From Brachypterus glaber (Eukaryota; Arthropoda; Insecta; Coleoptera; Kateretidae), in the NCBI GenBank assembly GCA_958510825.1, contig OY294054.1:5937683-6001682 (forward strand): a stretch of DNA of 64,000 nt, written 5' to 3'. The notes under the pieces were generated by a model that was not told the DNA's origin, did no database searches, and worked only from the letters and a program-made list of their open reading frames with translations. Below are positions 1 to 10,513 of this stretch, in pieces. A program made the position numbers and the translations under genes. Numbering within the stretch: the stretch's first letter is position 1; each line of letters begins with the position of its first letter.

Positions 1-176
1 CAGTCTGTCTATACAATATTGTATGAAAATTATCAAATATATCTTTTCCCCTCGAAAGATGCAGTAATAACCTAACATTAAATAAGTCTATATCTATATG
101 CAACAAAATATGTTAAAAGTTTATTCTACATGCCGGAGTTCAGAGCGCCTATTTCATGTTTGGAGCCCACAACGAT

Positions 177-177
<1 letters not shown>
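1..177. other. Unique-looking AT-rich DNA
   Basis: No open reading frame of note and no repeat that recurs elsewhere in the window. It ends at the first (TA)n run. Confidence 0.4.

Positions 178-217
<40 letters not shown>
178..217. repeat. (TA)n microsatellite
   Basis: About 20 TA dinucleotides, ending exactly where the CACTGCCC element starts. The same element is followed by another (TA)n run, so it may have inserted into a single TA tract. Confidence 0.95.
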
Positions 218-220
<3 letters not shown>

Positions 221-1331
221 TGCCCAGTAAAAGAGCTTTCCAATTTTACACCTCAGCGCGTAAAATGGATTTTTTTATTATCAGATTCACTTTCAGGAAC
301 CATAAAAAGCTTAATATACCACGAATTTTCACGAAAACTACCCTCTGCCCCTTTGGGGGTGAAGTTAGAATTTTGTTATAATCAGATTCCCTTTCAACAA
401 CCTCAAAAACCCCAATATACCAATTTTCACGAAAACTACCCCTCACCCCTCAGGGGGTGGATTTAGAATATTTTTATTATCAGATTCACTTTCAGCAACC
501 TCAAAAACCCCAATACTCCAGTTTTCACGAAAACTACTCCCCACCCCTCAAGGGTGAAATTAGGAAAAAAAATGTGATAATAAAAATCAATTTCACGCGT
601 GGAGGTGAAAAATGGGAAAGCTCTTTTACTGAGCAGTGTTTTATTATCATATTTACTTTCAGCAACCTTGAAAACCCCTATATACCAACTTTCACAAAAT
701 CACCCCCCACCCCCTGGGGGAAGGGTTAGAGTTAGACCATTTTTATTATTAGATTCACTTCAAGCAAGCTCAAAAACGTCAATATACCAATTTTCACAAA
801 AATCACCCCCCACCCCTAAGGGGGTGGGTTTCAAAAAATATATTTCATTTTTATCAACCTCAAAAACCCCTATCTACAAATTTTCACGAAAATTTGGAAA
901 ACATTTCAAAATATTTACCCCCTCACCCCCTCGGGGGTGGAGTTAGAGAAATTTTATTATCAGATTCAATTTCAGCAACCTTAAAAACCTCTATATAGCA
1001 ATTTTAATTTTTTTCTAAAAAAAATGTATTTTTCTCCATTTGCCCCCCTTGCCGCATGCCAATGTTCACCAAAAACAATCCCGAGCGAGAACTTTTGGTA
1101 ACATACCTGAATGCCAAAATTCAAGTCTCTAGCTTAAAGCGTTCTTAAGTTATCGTGCTTACAAGATTTCCCGCACAGACCGATCGACCGACAATTTTTT
1201 TTTTTGCTTGAAATTGATTTATATCGACATAAAACGTCATAACACGCAAAAATACGCAAAAAAAAAAAATTGAAAATTTTTGCACGAATACAAGGCTTTC
1301 CGAAATTTTGAAAATTTTCAAAATGGGAAAG

Positions 1332-1334
<3 letters not shown>
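218..1334 (+). mobile_element. CACTGCCC element, near-complete copy
   Basis: It begins CACTGCCCAGTAAAAGAG and ends GGGAAAGTAA, with TA on both sides. Residues 255-1010 hold about eight units of 83-95 bp. Each unit contains ATTATCAGATTCACTTTCAG, then CAACCTCAAAAACCCC, then TTTTCACGAAAACTACCCCC and a C-rich/G-rich pair that can fold back on itself. From about 1021 to 1334 follows the 3' module: CAATGTTCACCAAAAACAAT, CTTAAGTTATCGTGC, a GACCGATCGACC tract and a TTTTGCACGAATACAAGG stretch. Open frames run through the units only because the unit lacks stops in some frames. I see no transposase. The two ends share GCTTTCCCATTTT in inverted orientation. The class is not established. Confidence 0.8.

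Positions 1335-1404
<70 letters not shown>
1335..1404. repeat. (TA)n microsatellite
   Basis: About 35 TA dinucleotides between the end of the CACTGCCC element and the start of the next TIR element. Confidence 0.95.
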
Positions 1405-1407
<3 letters not shown>

Positions 1408-2124
1408 TGAGGTCCAAAAGTCACCCCCCCCCCTTTAACTTTTGAAAGAGTTGAGATATCGACTTCAAATTAAGAACTCTTAAATAAGACAAATTAAATT
1501 ATCTTGTAGCATATATTTGATATTTTCAGCTCTTAAAATGTGGGCAGGGGGGCATGGGGGGACATTTTTTTAAATGGAAAGGGGATCGTGTAATACATCA
1601 TTTTAAAGCTTATAAAGTTTAATTATCAATTTAAACTAACATTTTTAAATTTTTTAAAAATTTTTTTTAAAGGTTTTGATTTTTCAATTTTTTGTGCTAA
1701 AACATTCGATTTTTTAAGTTTTTTTTTATAAATTTTTATTTATGGCAACTAAAATTAGTTTAAAAGTATAATTAACATTTTTTTATGATGAAATTAGGCA
1801 TTTTTAAAAAAATATTTGTTTTTTTTTTAGAGGAATTTTGACATTAATTAAAGTCCAAACCCCATTTTAAACACAATTTTTTTTTTTAATTTAAAAATAT
1901 GGAATTAAATGAGAATTTTATAAGCTTTAAAATGATGTATTACACGACCCCCCTTTCCATTTAAAAAATGTGCCCCCATGCCCCCCTGCCACATTTTAAG
2001 AGCTAAAAGTATTAAATATATGCTAAAATATAGTTTAAGTTGTCTTATTTAAAAGTTCCAAATTTGAAGTGGATATCTCAACTGGTTCAAAAGTTAAGAG
2101 GGGGGGTGGCTTTTGGACCGTTCT
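1405..2124. mobile_element. MITE, GGTCCAAAAGTCACCCCCC family, copy 1
   Basis: Left end CAGTGAGGTCCAAAAGTCAC is matched in inverted orientation by GGTGGCTTTTGGACCGTTC at the right. The arms are about 240 bp and include the C- and G-rich CATGCCCCCCTGCC / GGCAGGGGGGCATG boxes. TA-rich DNA lies on both sides, which fits a TA target (Tc1/mariner-like by inference). There is no coding capacity. Further copies lie at 3590-4151 and 62173-62872. Confidence 0.85.
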
Positions 2125-2161
2125 ATATATCGTTTGGACTTTATATATATATATATATATA

Positions 2162-3117
2162 CACAGCGTGTTTCACTTAGCACAAATCATACGATTTGTC
2201 GCGTTATTGGTAAAGCTATCAAAATAAATTTTATACTAGTGAAAATAGACCCAACAAGCTACAAGTTTGCCTAAACAAAAGTTTTACACTAGCTTTTGTT
2301 TTTAAGCTGCAATTATACTTATCTAAATTTTAAACATAACTTGAACTGAAAATACAAAATTTAGAAAGTTAATTTATTTTTTCTTATAGTAAATTCATTT
2401 TTTAAAGCAACATTATTATTTTTGCAACTTAAATCCATATTTGAAGAATAAGATATTTAATATTTTTAACAACCCACGTATATCAATAAAAAAGTACCTA
2501 AGTAAGTAACGTTAATTACCTAAACTAGCCCCTAGATGAAAATAGTGTATTTAGTTATATTTTAATCTGAATAAAGTTTTTGCCTTTTTGTCAATCCTGA
2601 TGGTCCTTTGACGATAGCCGCATATTAAAAATGTTTCCTTTTTAAAGGTTAAGGTTTATTTAAAATGTTTCCTTTTTAAAGGTTAAGGTTTATTTATTTA
2701 ATTTAGACAATATTTAAGTTTGACAATTTATAAAATTCTTATGACATTAAGTCTCATCTTAAAAATCTAAGTGGAGATCAAAATAGATTAAATTTATAGG
2801 ATTCTTGTTAAATAATCCTCAAAAATAAGTAATTTTTATTAATACAATTAAAATTAAAATAATTTAAAACTATTAAATATTTTTTAACCAATTAACTAAA
2901 AATAACAAATATTTTTCTATTATATTATTTTATTTTAAATAATAATTAATATGACTGCTAATACTTAGTTTCTTGAAAACAAAAGCTAGTAGAAAACTTT
3001 TGTTTAAGTACACTTGTAGCTTATTGGGTCTCTTATTAAGTGGTATAAATTTTATTTTGATAACTTTAGTAATAACGTCACAATACGAGTGATTTCTGTT
3101 AGATGAATCACCCTGTA
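2162..3117. mobile_element. TIR element, CAGGGTGATTC family
   Basis: The left end reads CAGCGTGTTTCACTTAGCAC. The right end reads, in reverse complement, CAGGGTGATTCATCTAACAG. The arms match for about 145 bp and include GCGTTATTGGTAAAGCTATC and GACCCAACAAGCTACAAG. The middle is AT-rich and non-coding. Related arms recur at 3118-3260, 5550-5740, 52998-53110 and 60170-60268. Confidence 0.8.
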
Positions 3118-3260
3118 TATATAAACAGGGCATTTTTTGGCGTTATTGCTAAAGCTACCAATTTAAAATTGATACTATTGATTATAGCTATTAATCTTAC
3201 TAAACAAAACTTTTTAAATAGCTGTTGTTTTTGAGTTGTGGCCATGTGAAACTGAATTTT
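3118..3260. mobile_element. Solo arm of the CAGGG...GGCGTTATT family
   Basis: ACAGGGCATTTTTTGGCGTT followed by ATTGCTAAAGCTACC and an AATTGATACTATTGATTA block. It matches the hairpin arms at 5575-5735. No partner arm is adjacent. Confidence 0.6.
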
Positions 3261-3589
3261 AATAATAAACTTTAGTTAAAAAATTAAAAATTTGAAAAAC
3301 TCTTGTTTTTTCTTTAACGTTTAATACTTTTTGTAACTAGTAACATAATTTTTTAAACAAAAAATCGCAACTGAAAAATTAATAATTTTAAAATGTTCTC
3401 AAAGTGTATTTTAATAAAATGGTTTTATTTAGTTTGCTGTGATCTAATTTTTCTAATCGTGAATCTTTCATAAATATCATTTTATTTTACCGATGATGTC
3501 AACTGACTTTGCAAGTGACTTTTTCTTACGAAATAATTATTTTACTTATGTTCGAAATTAATAAATAACATTATATTCTTAATAAAGTG
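3261..3589. other. AT-rich DNA without recognisable features
   Basis: No open frame and no strong repeat match. Some sequence may be the degraded inner part of the preceding arm. Confidence 0.35.
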
Positions 3590-4151
3590 AAAATTTTTTA
3601 AATGGAAATGTGGAAATATGATACATCATTTTAAAGCTTATGAAATTCTCCATTTAACTATATAATTTTTATTTTTTTAAACACTTTTTAAAATAGTGTT
3701 GAAAATATGTATTTTTGTCAAAATTTCTCTAAAAAAATCAAACAATTTTTTAAAAATGACTAACTTCATGATTAAAAAATGTAAATTATACTTTTAAACC
3801 AATTTTAATTGACATAAATAAAAATTTACAAAAAAAAACTTAAAAAATCGCATTTTGGCACAAAAAATTAAAAAATCAAAACCTTAACAACTGTTATAAA
3901 AATTAAAAAAATGAGGAGCATTATTTCAAATATACAGTCCAATAGAGAATGTTATTTGCTTTAAAATGATATATCACACGACCTTCCTTTCCATTAAAAA
4001 AAATCCCCTCCATGCCCCCCTGCCTAAAATTTAATGTATTATTTATGTTAAAAGATAGTTTAAGTTGTCTTATTTAAGAGTTCTAAATTTGAAGTCGATA
4101 ACTCAACTCGTTCAAAAATTAAGAGGGGGGTGACTTTTGGACCTCAATGTA
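3590..4151. mobile_element. MITE, GGTCCAAAAGTCACCCCCC family, copy 2 (left end lost)
   Basis: The right end GTGACTTTTGGACCTCAATGTA and the box CATGCCCCCCTGCC match copy 1. The left side starts inside the arm, at AAATTTTTTAAATGGAAATG, so the outer ~150 bp are missing. Confidence 0.75.
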
Positions 4152-4616
4152 TAGTTCAAGTCTATTGTTCGCTTGATTGTTATATTTAACTTAATATTTA
4201 ACAATTTAACTTCGTTTTAGGGTGAAAAAGATTTATTTTCTAGTTTTTTTTTCAGTTTTTATGAATTTTTATGAATTTCATTATTAAAAAAAAAGGACGA
4301 CAAAATATTTCAAATAATAGTTTTTTGTATCCTAATAGAACTATAGAATGAGGTGAGAAGCAGTATATTTGGGACTTAAAATAGTTCATTTATAGCATGG
4401 TCTCAATTAAACCAATATAAACTATATATTTTTGACATAAAGTTGATCATTATTAGGCGTTCTAAATTTTATCAATAAAGGCGTATATTATCGATCTAAA
4501 ATAGTTTATTAATTTACCGTCTTAAACTAGGGAGCATTTAGTATTAAAAATGGAACCTATAATAATAAGACCTTAAATTAACATAAAATAGCCTACATAT
4601 TTCGATATACTTGTTA
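4152..4616. other. AT-rich DNA without recognisable features
   Basis: Simple AT-rich sequence. No coding or repeat signal that I can support. Confidence 0.35.
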
Positions 4617-5194
4617 GTGAGTGCTTTTAGACGTACAATTATAGCGTCCATTTTTCATTCAACTTTTGAGAAATATTTTGAACGTCTCAATAATTCTTCC
4701 ATTTTTCTTGCTTACGAAAGCAAGTTTAGGATGCTATGTACTTGACTCTCAAGCTGATTTTCTGGGAAGCTTTTCTTTATAATTTTAAATCTTCCATAAT
4801 CTCCAAGTTACAATATTAAAACTTCTTACTGAATATGAATTATTCACCAAAGCAAACTTCAACTTCCTAATATTATTTCATTATTTTATTTTTCTAAATA
4901 TTTATTATAATTATCAAGTTCTTATTCATAAATAAAAACTAACATTTTAAAATTTATTCAAACCACTGACAAAGTGAAATTTCATTTTACGATATTTAGT
5001 AAAATGTCATAGCATGCTTTATCTAAATACTTGCTTTTTACCCATGCACTGTTTTTAAAATAACCATTTTTTAATTTCAATTTTTGTCTTAAAAATAACG
5101 TTATTAGTTACAGAAAATATTGAAAGTTAAAGAAAAAGCAACAGTTTTTCAGATTTTAGATTAACTTAAGTTTATTTTTAAAATTCATTTTCAT

Positions 5195-5545
5195 ATGGCC
5201 GTAACTCCAAAACAAAAGCTTTGTAACATAAGTGTTACATAAAGACTACCTTTTTATGTATTTTTAATTAAAGGCTTATATTATATTGAGAAAATGTCAA
5301 AAAAGTTACGGATAAAAAAGTTTGTTTAAAAAGTGACCCCCCATTTCGCACGTCCCTGGTTAAAATTACCAAATAAAAATTACATGTGGTTTGTAGGGTT
5401 CCAGAAATTTTTGTATGTACTCTTAGGAGGGTCGTAGCTTTCTTAGGGCTCATTTACGGACCACCCTTTATATGAACTTTTTTCATATTTTTTAATGTAG
5501 AATCACCTCTTAAATTTCTCGAACTTATTTTTGAATAACCCTGTA
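5195..5545. mobile_element. Half-copy of the ACAGG palindromic element
   Basis: It shares CATAAAGACTACCTTTTTAT, TTACGGATAAAAAAGTTTG, CTCATTTACGGACCACCCTT and AATAACCCTGTATA with the right half of the element at 43250-44047. Only one arm is present. Confidence 0.65.
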
Positions 5546-5574
5546 TATACAGGGCGGGCTATCTAAGAAGTACA

Positions 5575-5735
5575 GGGCATTTTTTGGCGTTAATTCTAAA
5601 GTTACCATTTTAAAATTGATACTATTGATTACAAACCCAATAAGCTATTTATCTGACTAAACAAAACTTGATATAGCTATAATCAATAGTATCAATTTAA
5701 AATTGGTAGCTTTAAAAATAAAGCCAAAATACATG
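5575..5735. repeat. Fold-back hairpin element
   Basis: TTTTGGCGTTAATTCTAAAG...AATTGATACTATTGATTA on the left is answered by TAATCAATAGTATCAATT...TAAAGCCAAAA on the right, with about 50 bp between. It belongs to the CAGGG...GGCGTTATT family. Confidence 0.75.
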
Positions 5736-5917
5736 TTTATATAAACTTTTTTACGCAAAATAAAAATAAAGAATAAAATGAAATTTACTGACAATTTAAA
5801 CTTTAATTTTTAAATAAATCTTTGTAAAGTTTATATAAAAATGTATCTAAAAAAATGTTTAGTATCGGAGTTATAAGTATTTGCCCGGTAAAATACATAG
5901 CTAGTCCGACGCTGGGG

Positions 5918-6195
5918 TAATTTTACAAACATGAACAACGTACGTAATTTTCTTGTTTTAAAATAATTAACTTTGAAGTTCTTCATGATAAGTCATAAAT
6001 AGCTGGATTTTACAAAAATAAACGTGGTTGTAATTTTGTTGTTTTAAAATAATCAACTTTGAGGTTTTTCATGGTGAACCCAAAACAGGTTTATTATAAA
6101 AAATAAACGAAGTTATAGGTAATTTTGTTGTTTTAAATAAATCAACTTAAAGTTCTTCGTGGTGATTAAACAATAGATTTATTCTACAGCTTGAG
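5918..6195 (+). repeat. 84-bp satellite, block 1
   Basis: About three units built from TTTTGTTGTTTTAAAATAAT, CAACTTTGAAGTTCTTCATGG, then a GTGAATCAGAAATAGGTT-like stretch and TTATTGTACAAAAATAAACG. Later blocks lie at 7915-8186, 12661-12788, 13943-14142 and 15590-16075. All have the same orientation, which suggests one array split by insertions. Confidence 0.85.
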
Positions 6196-6454
6196 ACTCT
6201 AGTATATAGCATCCTAAACTTGTTTTCATATAGCAAGAAAAATGGAAAAAATATTTGAACGTTAAAAATGTTTTGTCAAAAATTTAATGAAAAATGGACG
6301 CTATAATTGTACGTCTAAAAGTACTTTTTTGTCAATGTCCCACATGCAGTTAGTGAATCTCTACCTAATGTTGATAAAAGTGATGCTTTTTTTAAATAAA
6401 ATTAATGTTGAAAACAGTTTATTTAGTTATGGCCAAGTAACTTTTATAGAGGTT

Positions 6455-6813
6455 AGAGATTCAATAACTAAAGCCAAATGGTCGTCCCAATACACAAGAA
6501 AGGCAATGTAGACGAAATTTCTAAATATAGACCTCCTATGTCAATGTCAATGTCTGAGTACATTTTTTTTAATAACTTAAATTCGAAATTTGCTTTAAAT
6601 TATCTGGGAAAATTTGGAAATGGCTGGTCGGAGTAAAACAGAAGGAAAGAGGCATGTCTGAAAATGAAGAGAAGGCGGAACGAAAGGACTGAAATTTTTT
6701 TGAACACATATTTGGAAGATTTATCAAAATTAATGGAGATCTCCTAGCACAAGCCAAAAGCTTATTTGGGGCTCTCTATGACTCTGTAAGATACTTATAA
6801 ATAAATAAATAAA

Positions 6814-6844
<31 letters not shown>

Positions 6845-7131
6845 ATCGTTACTACCTATATTTTCAAAAGTTTTCAAAAAGTAACTAAAAAAATAATTTG
6901 TGATTATTTTGAGAAAAATTATTTGTTTGTTTCTACACAATTTGGCTTTAGAAGGGGCAAAAGTACGACTGACGCCATTTTAAATTTTATTGAAAATATT
7001 TTTGACTGTTTTGAGAAAGGAGTATATTTAATATCAACGCTTTGTGACCTCCAGAAAGCCTTTGACTGCGTTCGGCCTGACATTTTACTAAAAAAAATGT
7101 CTAAAATATATAGTTTATATTGGTTTTATTG
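6455..7131 (+). pseudogene. Non-LTR retrotransposon RT fragment (CR1/jockey-like), broken
   Basis: At 6481 the translation VVPIHKKGNVDEISKYRP is the first RT block. After an inserted segment (6550-6845) the frame resumes with SLLPIFSKVF, and 6923-7132 gives QFGFRRGKSTTDAIL and LISTLCDLQKAFDCVRP, the DxxKAFD catalytic block in the form D-L-Q-K-A-F-D. Both flanks of the element are missing, including the YxDD block. Small frame slips occur near 6478. The clade call rests on motif style only. Confidence 0.75.
6550..6845 (+). mobile_element. Inserted retroelement-like tail ending in (AAAT)n
   Basis: It splits the RT between YRP and SLLP. The last part, CTCTGTAAGATACTTATAAA followed by 10-12 AAAT units, has the look of the 3' end of a LINE or SINE. 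No conserved protein is visible, and the left boundary is uncertain to about 10 bp. Confidence 0.5.
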
Positions 7132-7914
7132 AGAACGTGCTAATAATGAACTACTTTAGATCAAAAATATACTGCTCATATCACCCAAATTAGCTCGCTA
7201 ATAATGCTTCTATTTTTCGCACTAAATGCAATCAAATATTTCAAAATAGTATTTATTTTGTTTCTTTATTCGTAATAGACTTTAAGTATTACTAAAGTTT
7301 TCAAAGTGGATGCACGAAAACGGCTTTGCGAATTTAGGAATTATAAATTCTTCTCAGGTCTTTCAAAAAGATAAAGGAGCAAAGAAGTACAGAACAAAAG
7401 TAAGAGTAGCCTTAGTGAATTCAGAAGTAGTAGTGAAAATGAGAGTAAAATTAAGAGAAAGCGAAAGTGATAGTAGTGAGGAAGAAAATGAATGTGAAAA
7501 CTTAAATTTTCAACAAAAATGTTTTATGATAAAAGTCTGAACCACAAATATATTACACCTATTTTTATCCTTCTTCAAAAATAATAACCTTTGCGGAAAT
7601 TACTTATCTATTTCCATCGAAAATTAAATCAAAAATATACTGCTAAACTAGGCAGAAAATAGCATGATATTTTCGAGCATATTTAGGTCATAAATAGGAT
7701 GCTTCTTTTAACCTTATTTAGATTGAAAACAACATGATATTCAGTAACTATTTTAGGTTTCTGAATGATTCAAAAAATAGGAGCTACATTATTAGGGCTA
7801 GTTGTGTGCATTTGAGGACATTTTAAGAATGTTTCTAGATGATAATAATAGCTCGCATTTATTCTACTAGTTTCAAGTTATTTTGGTTTTCTGGGCTTCA
7901 TGTAGAATAAGAAG
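7132..7914. other. AT-rich DNA with one short acidic open frame
   Basis: An open frame at 7310-7540 (+) encodes 76 residues with the acidic run ESESDSSEEENECEN. I do not recognise it. Its lack of neighbours, and its setting between repeat debris, make a real gene unlikely. The rest shows nothing. Confidence 0.25.
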
Positions 7915-8186
7915 TAGACTGATGTACAAAAATTAACGATGTTATCAGTAGTTTTGTTATTTTAAAATAATCAATTCAGAATTAGGGCAAATCAGCAATA
8001 AGTAATGTATAAAAACAAATAATGTTAGAATTTTGTTGTTTTAAATAATTAACTTTGAAGTTCTTCATGGTGAGTTAGAAACAGGTTTGTTATACAAAAA
8101 TTAACAACGTTATAAGTAATATTGATGTTTTAAAATAATCAGCTTGTAAATTCTTCATGGTGAATCAGAAATAGGTAGATAATAAA
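7915..8186 (+). repeat. 84-bp satellite, block 2
   Basis: Three units with the same AATAATCAACTTTGAAGTTC core as block 1. It stops at AAATAGGTAGAT, where a compound insertion of about 4.5 kb starts. The satellite resumes at 12661. Confidence 0.8.
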
Positions 8187-8435
8187 ACAAGCCGTGAAGA
8201 TATGTGAGTAGTCCACTTGCAAAATTGCCGAAGTTACATTCCTATGAAAATTGAGATAATGCTATAATAGTATAATACTTGTATAAATCTATAATTAAAA
8301 CTGTTTTTATGCAGAAAAAATCATTCACTTTGATGTAAAACAGAGCGAAAAATCTTGTACTCCTGCAAAATGTACTAAAATACACAAGAGTCTACCTGCA
8401 AACGGTGCTCTTTAAAAATCCATTTGCAGTGTTAA

Positions 8436-8779
8436 AATTAGCCCAGGTAAATATTTTTAATTATTTTCAATATTTTCGTCAAAATGGGTATATAGAGGTT
8501 TTTGGGGTCGACGAATATGAATCTGATAACAACATTTTTCTAATTACACCACCTAAGGGGCAGGGGGTATTCGTAAAAATTTGTATATTGGGGTTTTTGA
8601 GGTTGCTGAAAGTGAATTTTATAATAAAAAAATCAAACTCCGCCCCCTGAGGAGCGGGGGTAGTTTTCGAGAAAATTGGTATATTGGGGTTTTTAAGGTT
8701 GATGAAAGTGAACCTGATAATAAAAAATTCATTTCACGGGCAGAGGTGAAAAATGGGAAAGCTCTTTTACTGGGCAGTG
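8436..8779 (-). mobile_element. CACTGCCC element, 5' part, minus orientation
   Basis: Read on the minus strand it starts CACTGCCCAGTAAAAGAG at 8779, preceded by TA, and contains about three minisatellite units. The 3' module is absent. Confidence 0.75.
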
Positions 8780-8781
8780 TA

Positions 8782-9370
8782 TTTAATTCTAAGATTCAGT
8801 TTTAGCGACCTTAAAAATCTTTCTGTACAAATTTTTACGAAAGCAACCCCCCACAGGTGGTGGAGTTAGATTTTTTTAATCGTAAGATTCAGTTTTAGCG
8901 ACTTTAAAGACCCCTACTTACCAATTTTCACGAAAACTACCCCCCACCCCTCAGAGGGTGGAGTTAGAATTTTTTATTGTATCAATATATCAATTTTGAT
9001 AAAAATATTGAAAACATTTAAAAATATTTACCCCCTTACCACCGTGGGGTTATATTTAGAAAAATTTAATTATCAGATTTCAGAAATTTCAGAAACCTCA
9101 CAACTCACACAATTTTTAAGTTTTTGGGAAAAAATGTTGTTTTTTTCCCCGTTAGCCCCCCTTACCCCACCCCAATGTTTACTAAAAACAAATCCAAGCG
9201 AGAACTTTTTGTAACATACCCGTATGTTAAATTTTAAGTCTCTAGGTTAAAGCGTTCTAAAGTTATAGTGCTTACAGGATTTCCCGGACAGACCGAGCGA
9301 CAATTTTTTTTTGTTTGAAATGGATTTTTATCGACTAAAAATGCCATAAAAATCAAAAATAAGCAAAAAA
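8782..9370 (+). mobile_element. CACTGCCC element, 5'-truncated, plus orientation
   Basis: Minisatellite units with AAGATTCAGTTTTAGCGAC run into the 3' module (CCCCAATGTTTACTAAAAAC, TTATAGTGCTTACAGGATTT, GACCGAGCGAC). It lies tail-to-tail against the copy at 8436-8779. The GGGAAAGCAA terminus is missing. Confidence 0.7.
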
Positions 9371-9390
9371 GTTAAAATTAAAATTAGTTA

Positions 9391-9596
9391 AAATACTCCT
9401 GCAAAACTGCCTAAGTTCTTTAACGTTTTTTTAAATAAATAACAAATAATAACACAAGCATTTAAATATTTATTTAAATTAGGTTTTACTTAATAATATC
9501 AAAAATTTTCACATTCCTACCAGCTTTATTATTAATATGAGAAACTTTCTTGATTTGCCAATTTTTGTTTCATTTTAACTTAGGCAGTTTTGCATG
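9391..9596. repeat. Small inverted-repeat element
   Basis: TGCAAAACTGCCTAAGTT at the left is answered by AACTTAGGCAGTTTTGCAT at the right, about 205 bp apart. The inside is AT-rich. Confidence 0.65.
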
Positions 9597-9764
9597 TAAT
9601 GCTACGAATTCCATTATATACTATTCACAGTAAATGGTATCTTGAATTTTTCCAAATACTTAAAAAAATAATTTTCAAAAAAAAAACAAACAAAAATTCT
9701 ACCATTTTTTTAAAGATCTTTAATATCTTTTTTTAAAAAACGAAAAATTAAAATATAAAATTCC

Positions 9765-10055
9765 ATTTTTTTTAATTTTCTTTTTGTGAAAAACGAAAAT
9801 TAAAGTGGGGGGTTAGGGAACGTTCAAGTATTACGTAACGATCCTAAAATTAAAAAAATATATTTTTTTTTAAAAAATGCACTTTTAAAGATATTTATTT
9901 AAAAAACAAAAAAAAAATATATTTTTTTTTAAATCAAAAAAATTATTTTCAAAAAAAAAAACAATTCTACCATTTTTTTTTAATTTTCTCTTTGTGAAAA
10001 ACGAAAATTAAAGTGGGGGGTTAGGGAACGTTCAAGTATTACGTAACGATCCTAG
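9765..10055. repeat. Direct duplication, offset 208 bp
   Basis: Positions 9765-9848 recur at 9972-10055, including AAAAACGAAAATTAAAGTGG and the first ~35 bp of the TTA-flanked MITE. The copy at 9816 is therefore a partial MITE made by duplication, not by insertion. Confidence 0.8.
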
Positions 10056-10171
10056 GGGGGGTGGTGGTCATTTTGGAGTGTTACGCCCATGTTAATGGTA
10101 TAGGAAAATAGAGTTACAGGGGGGGGTCCAAAATGATCAAAATTTGCGTTACGTAATACTTGAACGTTCCC
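10024..10171. mobile_element. PIF/Harbinger-like MITE, 148 bp, TTA target duplication
   Basis: It starts GGGAACGTTCAAGTATTACG and ends with its inverted form, CGTAATACTTGAACGTTCCC. TTA lies directly on both sides (10021-10023 and 10172-10174). A 3-bp TTA duplication with GGG ends fits PIF/Harbinger-type elements. No transposase is present. A second copy is at 47397-47547. Confidence 0.85.
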
Positions 10172-10513
10172 TTACCATAACTTTTTGTTTTTGGGGGGAT
10201 TACTTTTAAAATTAGTAGAACTGATCGTTAATAAAAGTAATTTTTCCTGAAAAGATTACGTTAATCGAAAATTTCTTTCAGCCTTTTTCGATTTTTTTTA
10301 AGTTGAAACCCCATAGTTTTTTTGTTTTTGGGGGGATTACTTTCAAAAACAATAGGGATCTTCCCCTCGTAGACCTTGACCTTTTCTGAAAAAAGTCGGT
10401 CGGATTGTTCTTGAGTTATCGTGTTTACAAAAAACGTGACATCGGACGGACAGACGGACCGACGGACAGACGGACGATCCGGCAGACGTAAATTTCAAAA
10501 AAAAAGTTGCTTA
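10172..10513. other. Diverged repeat with GACGGAC tract
   Basis: Twice carries TTTTTGTTTTTGGGGGGATT. Then follows TTGAGTTATCGTGTTTACAA and a GGACGGACAGACGG tract, a distant relative of the 3' module of the CACTGCCC element. No coding function. Confidence 0.5.

Larger units (their letters stand above)
4617..6327. mobile_element. Inverted-repeat-bounded segment, ~1.7 kb
   Basis: About 135 bp at 4617-4758 return in reverse complement at 6189-6327. The outer end reads GCTTTTAGACGTACAATTAT then AGCGTCCATTTTTCAT. The inner end reads AGCATCCTAAACTTG and CAGCTTGAGA. Between the arms lie a half-copy of another palindromic element, a small hairpin element and the first block of the 84-bp satellite. 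It may be a non-autonomous DNA element that filled up with later insertions. No transposase and no clear target duplication are seen. Confidence 0.55.

Noticed and set aside
457..946. Overlapping open frames of 90-115 residues with repeated FSRKLPPTP-like strings
   Set aside because: They are the minisatellite units read in frames that happen to lack stops. The same happens at 8405-8805, 10967-11275, 11950-12219 and 49476-50059. There is no start context and both strands are open.
1134..1424. Open frames with (YI)n runs
   Set aside because: Pure translation of the (TA)n microsatellite. The same applies at 130-381 and 24816-25010.
7310..7540. A host exon with an acidic region
   Set aside because: No splice sites or homologous protein known to me. 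Kept only as a note in the flanking region.
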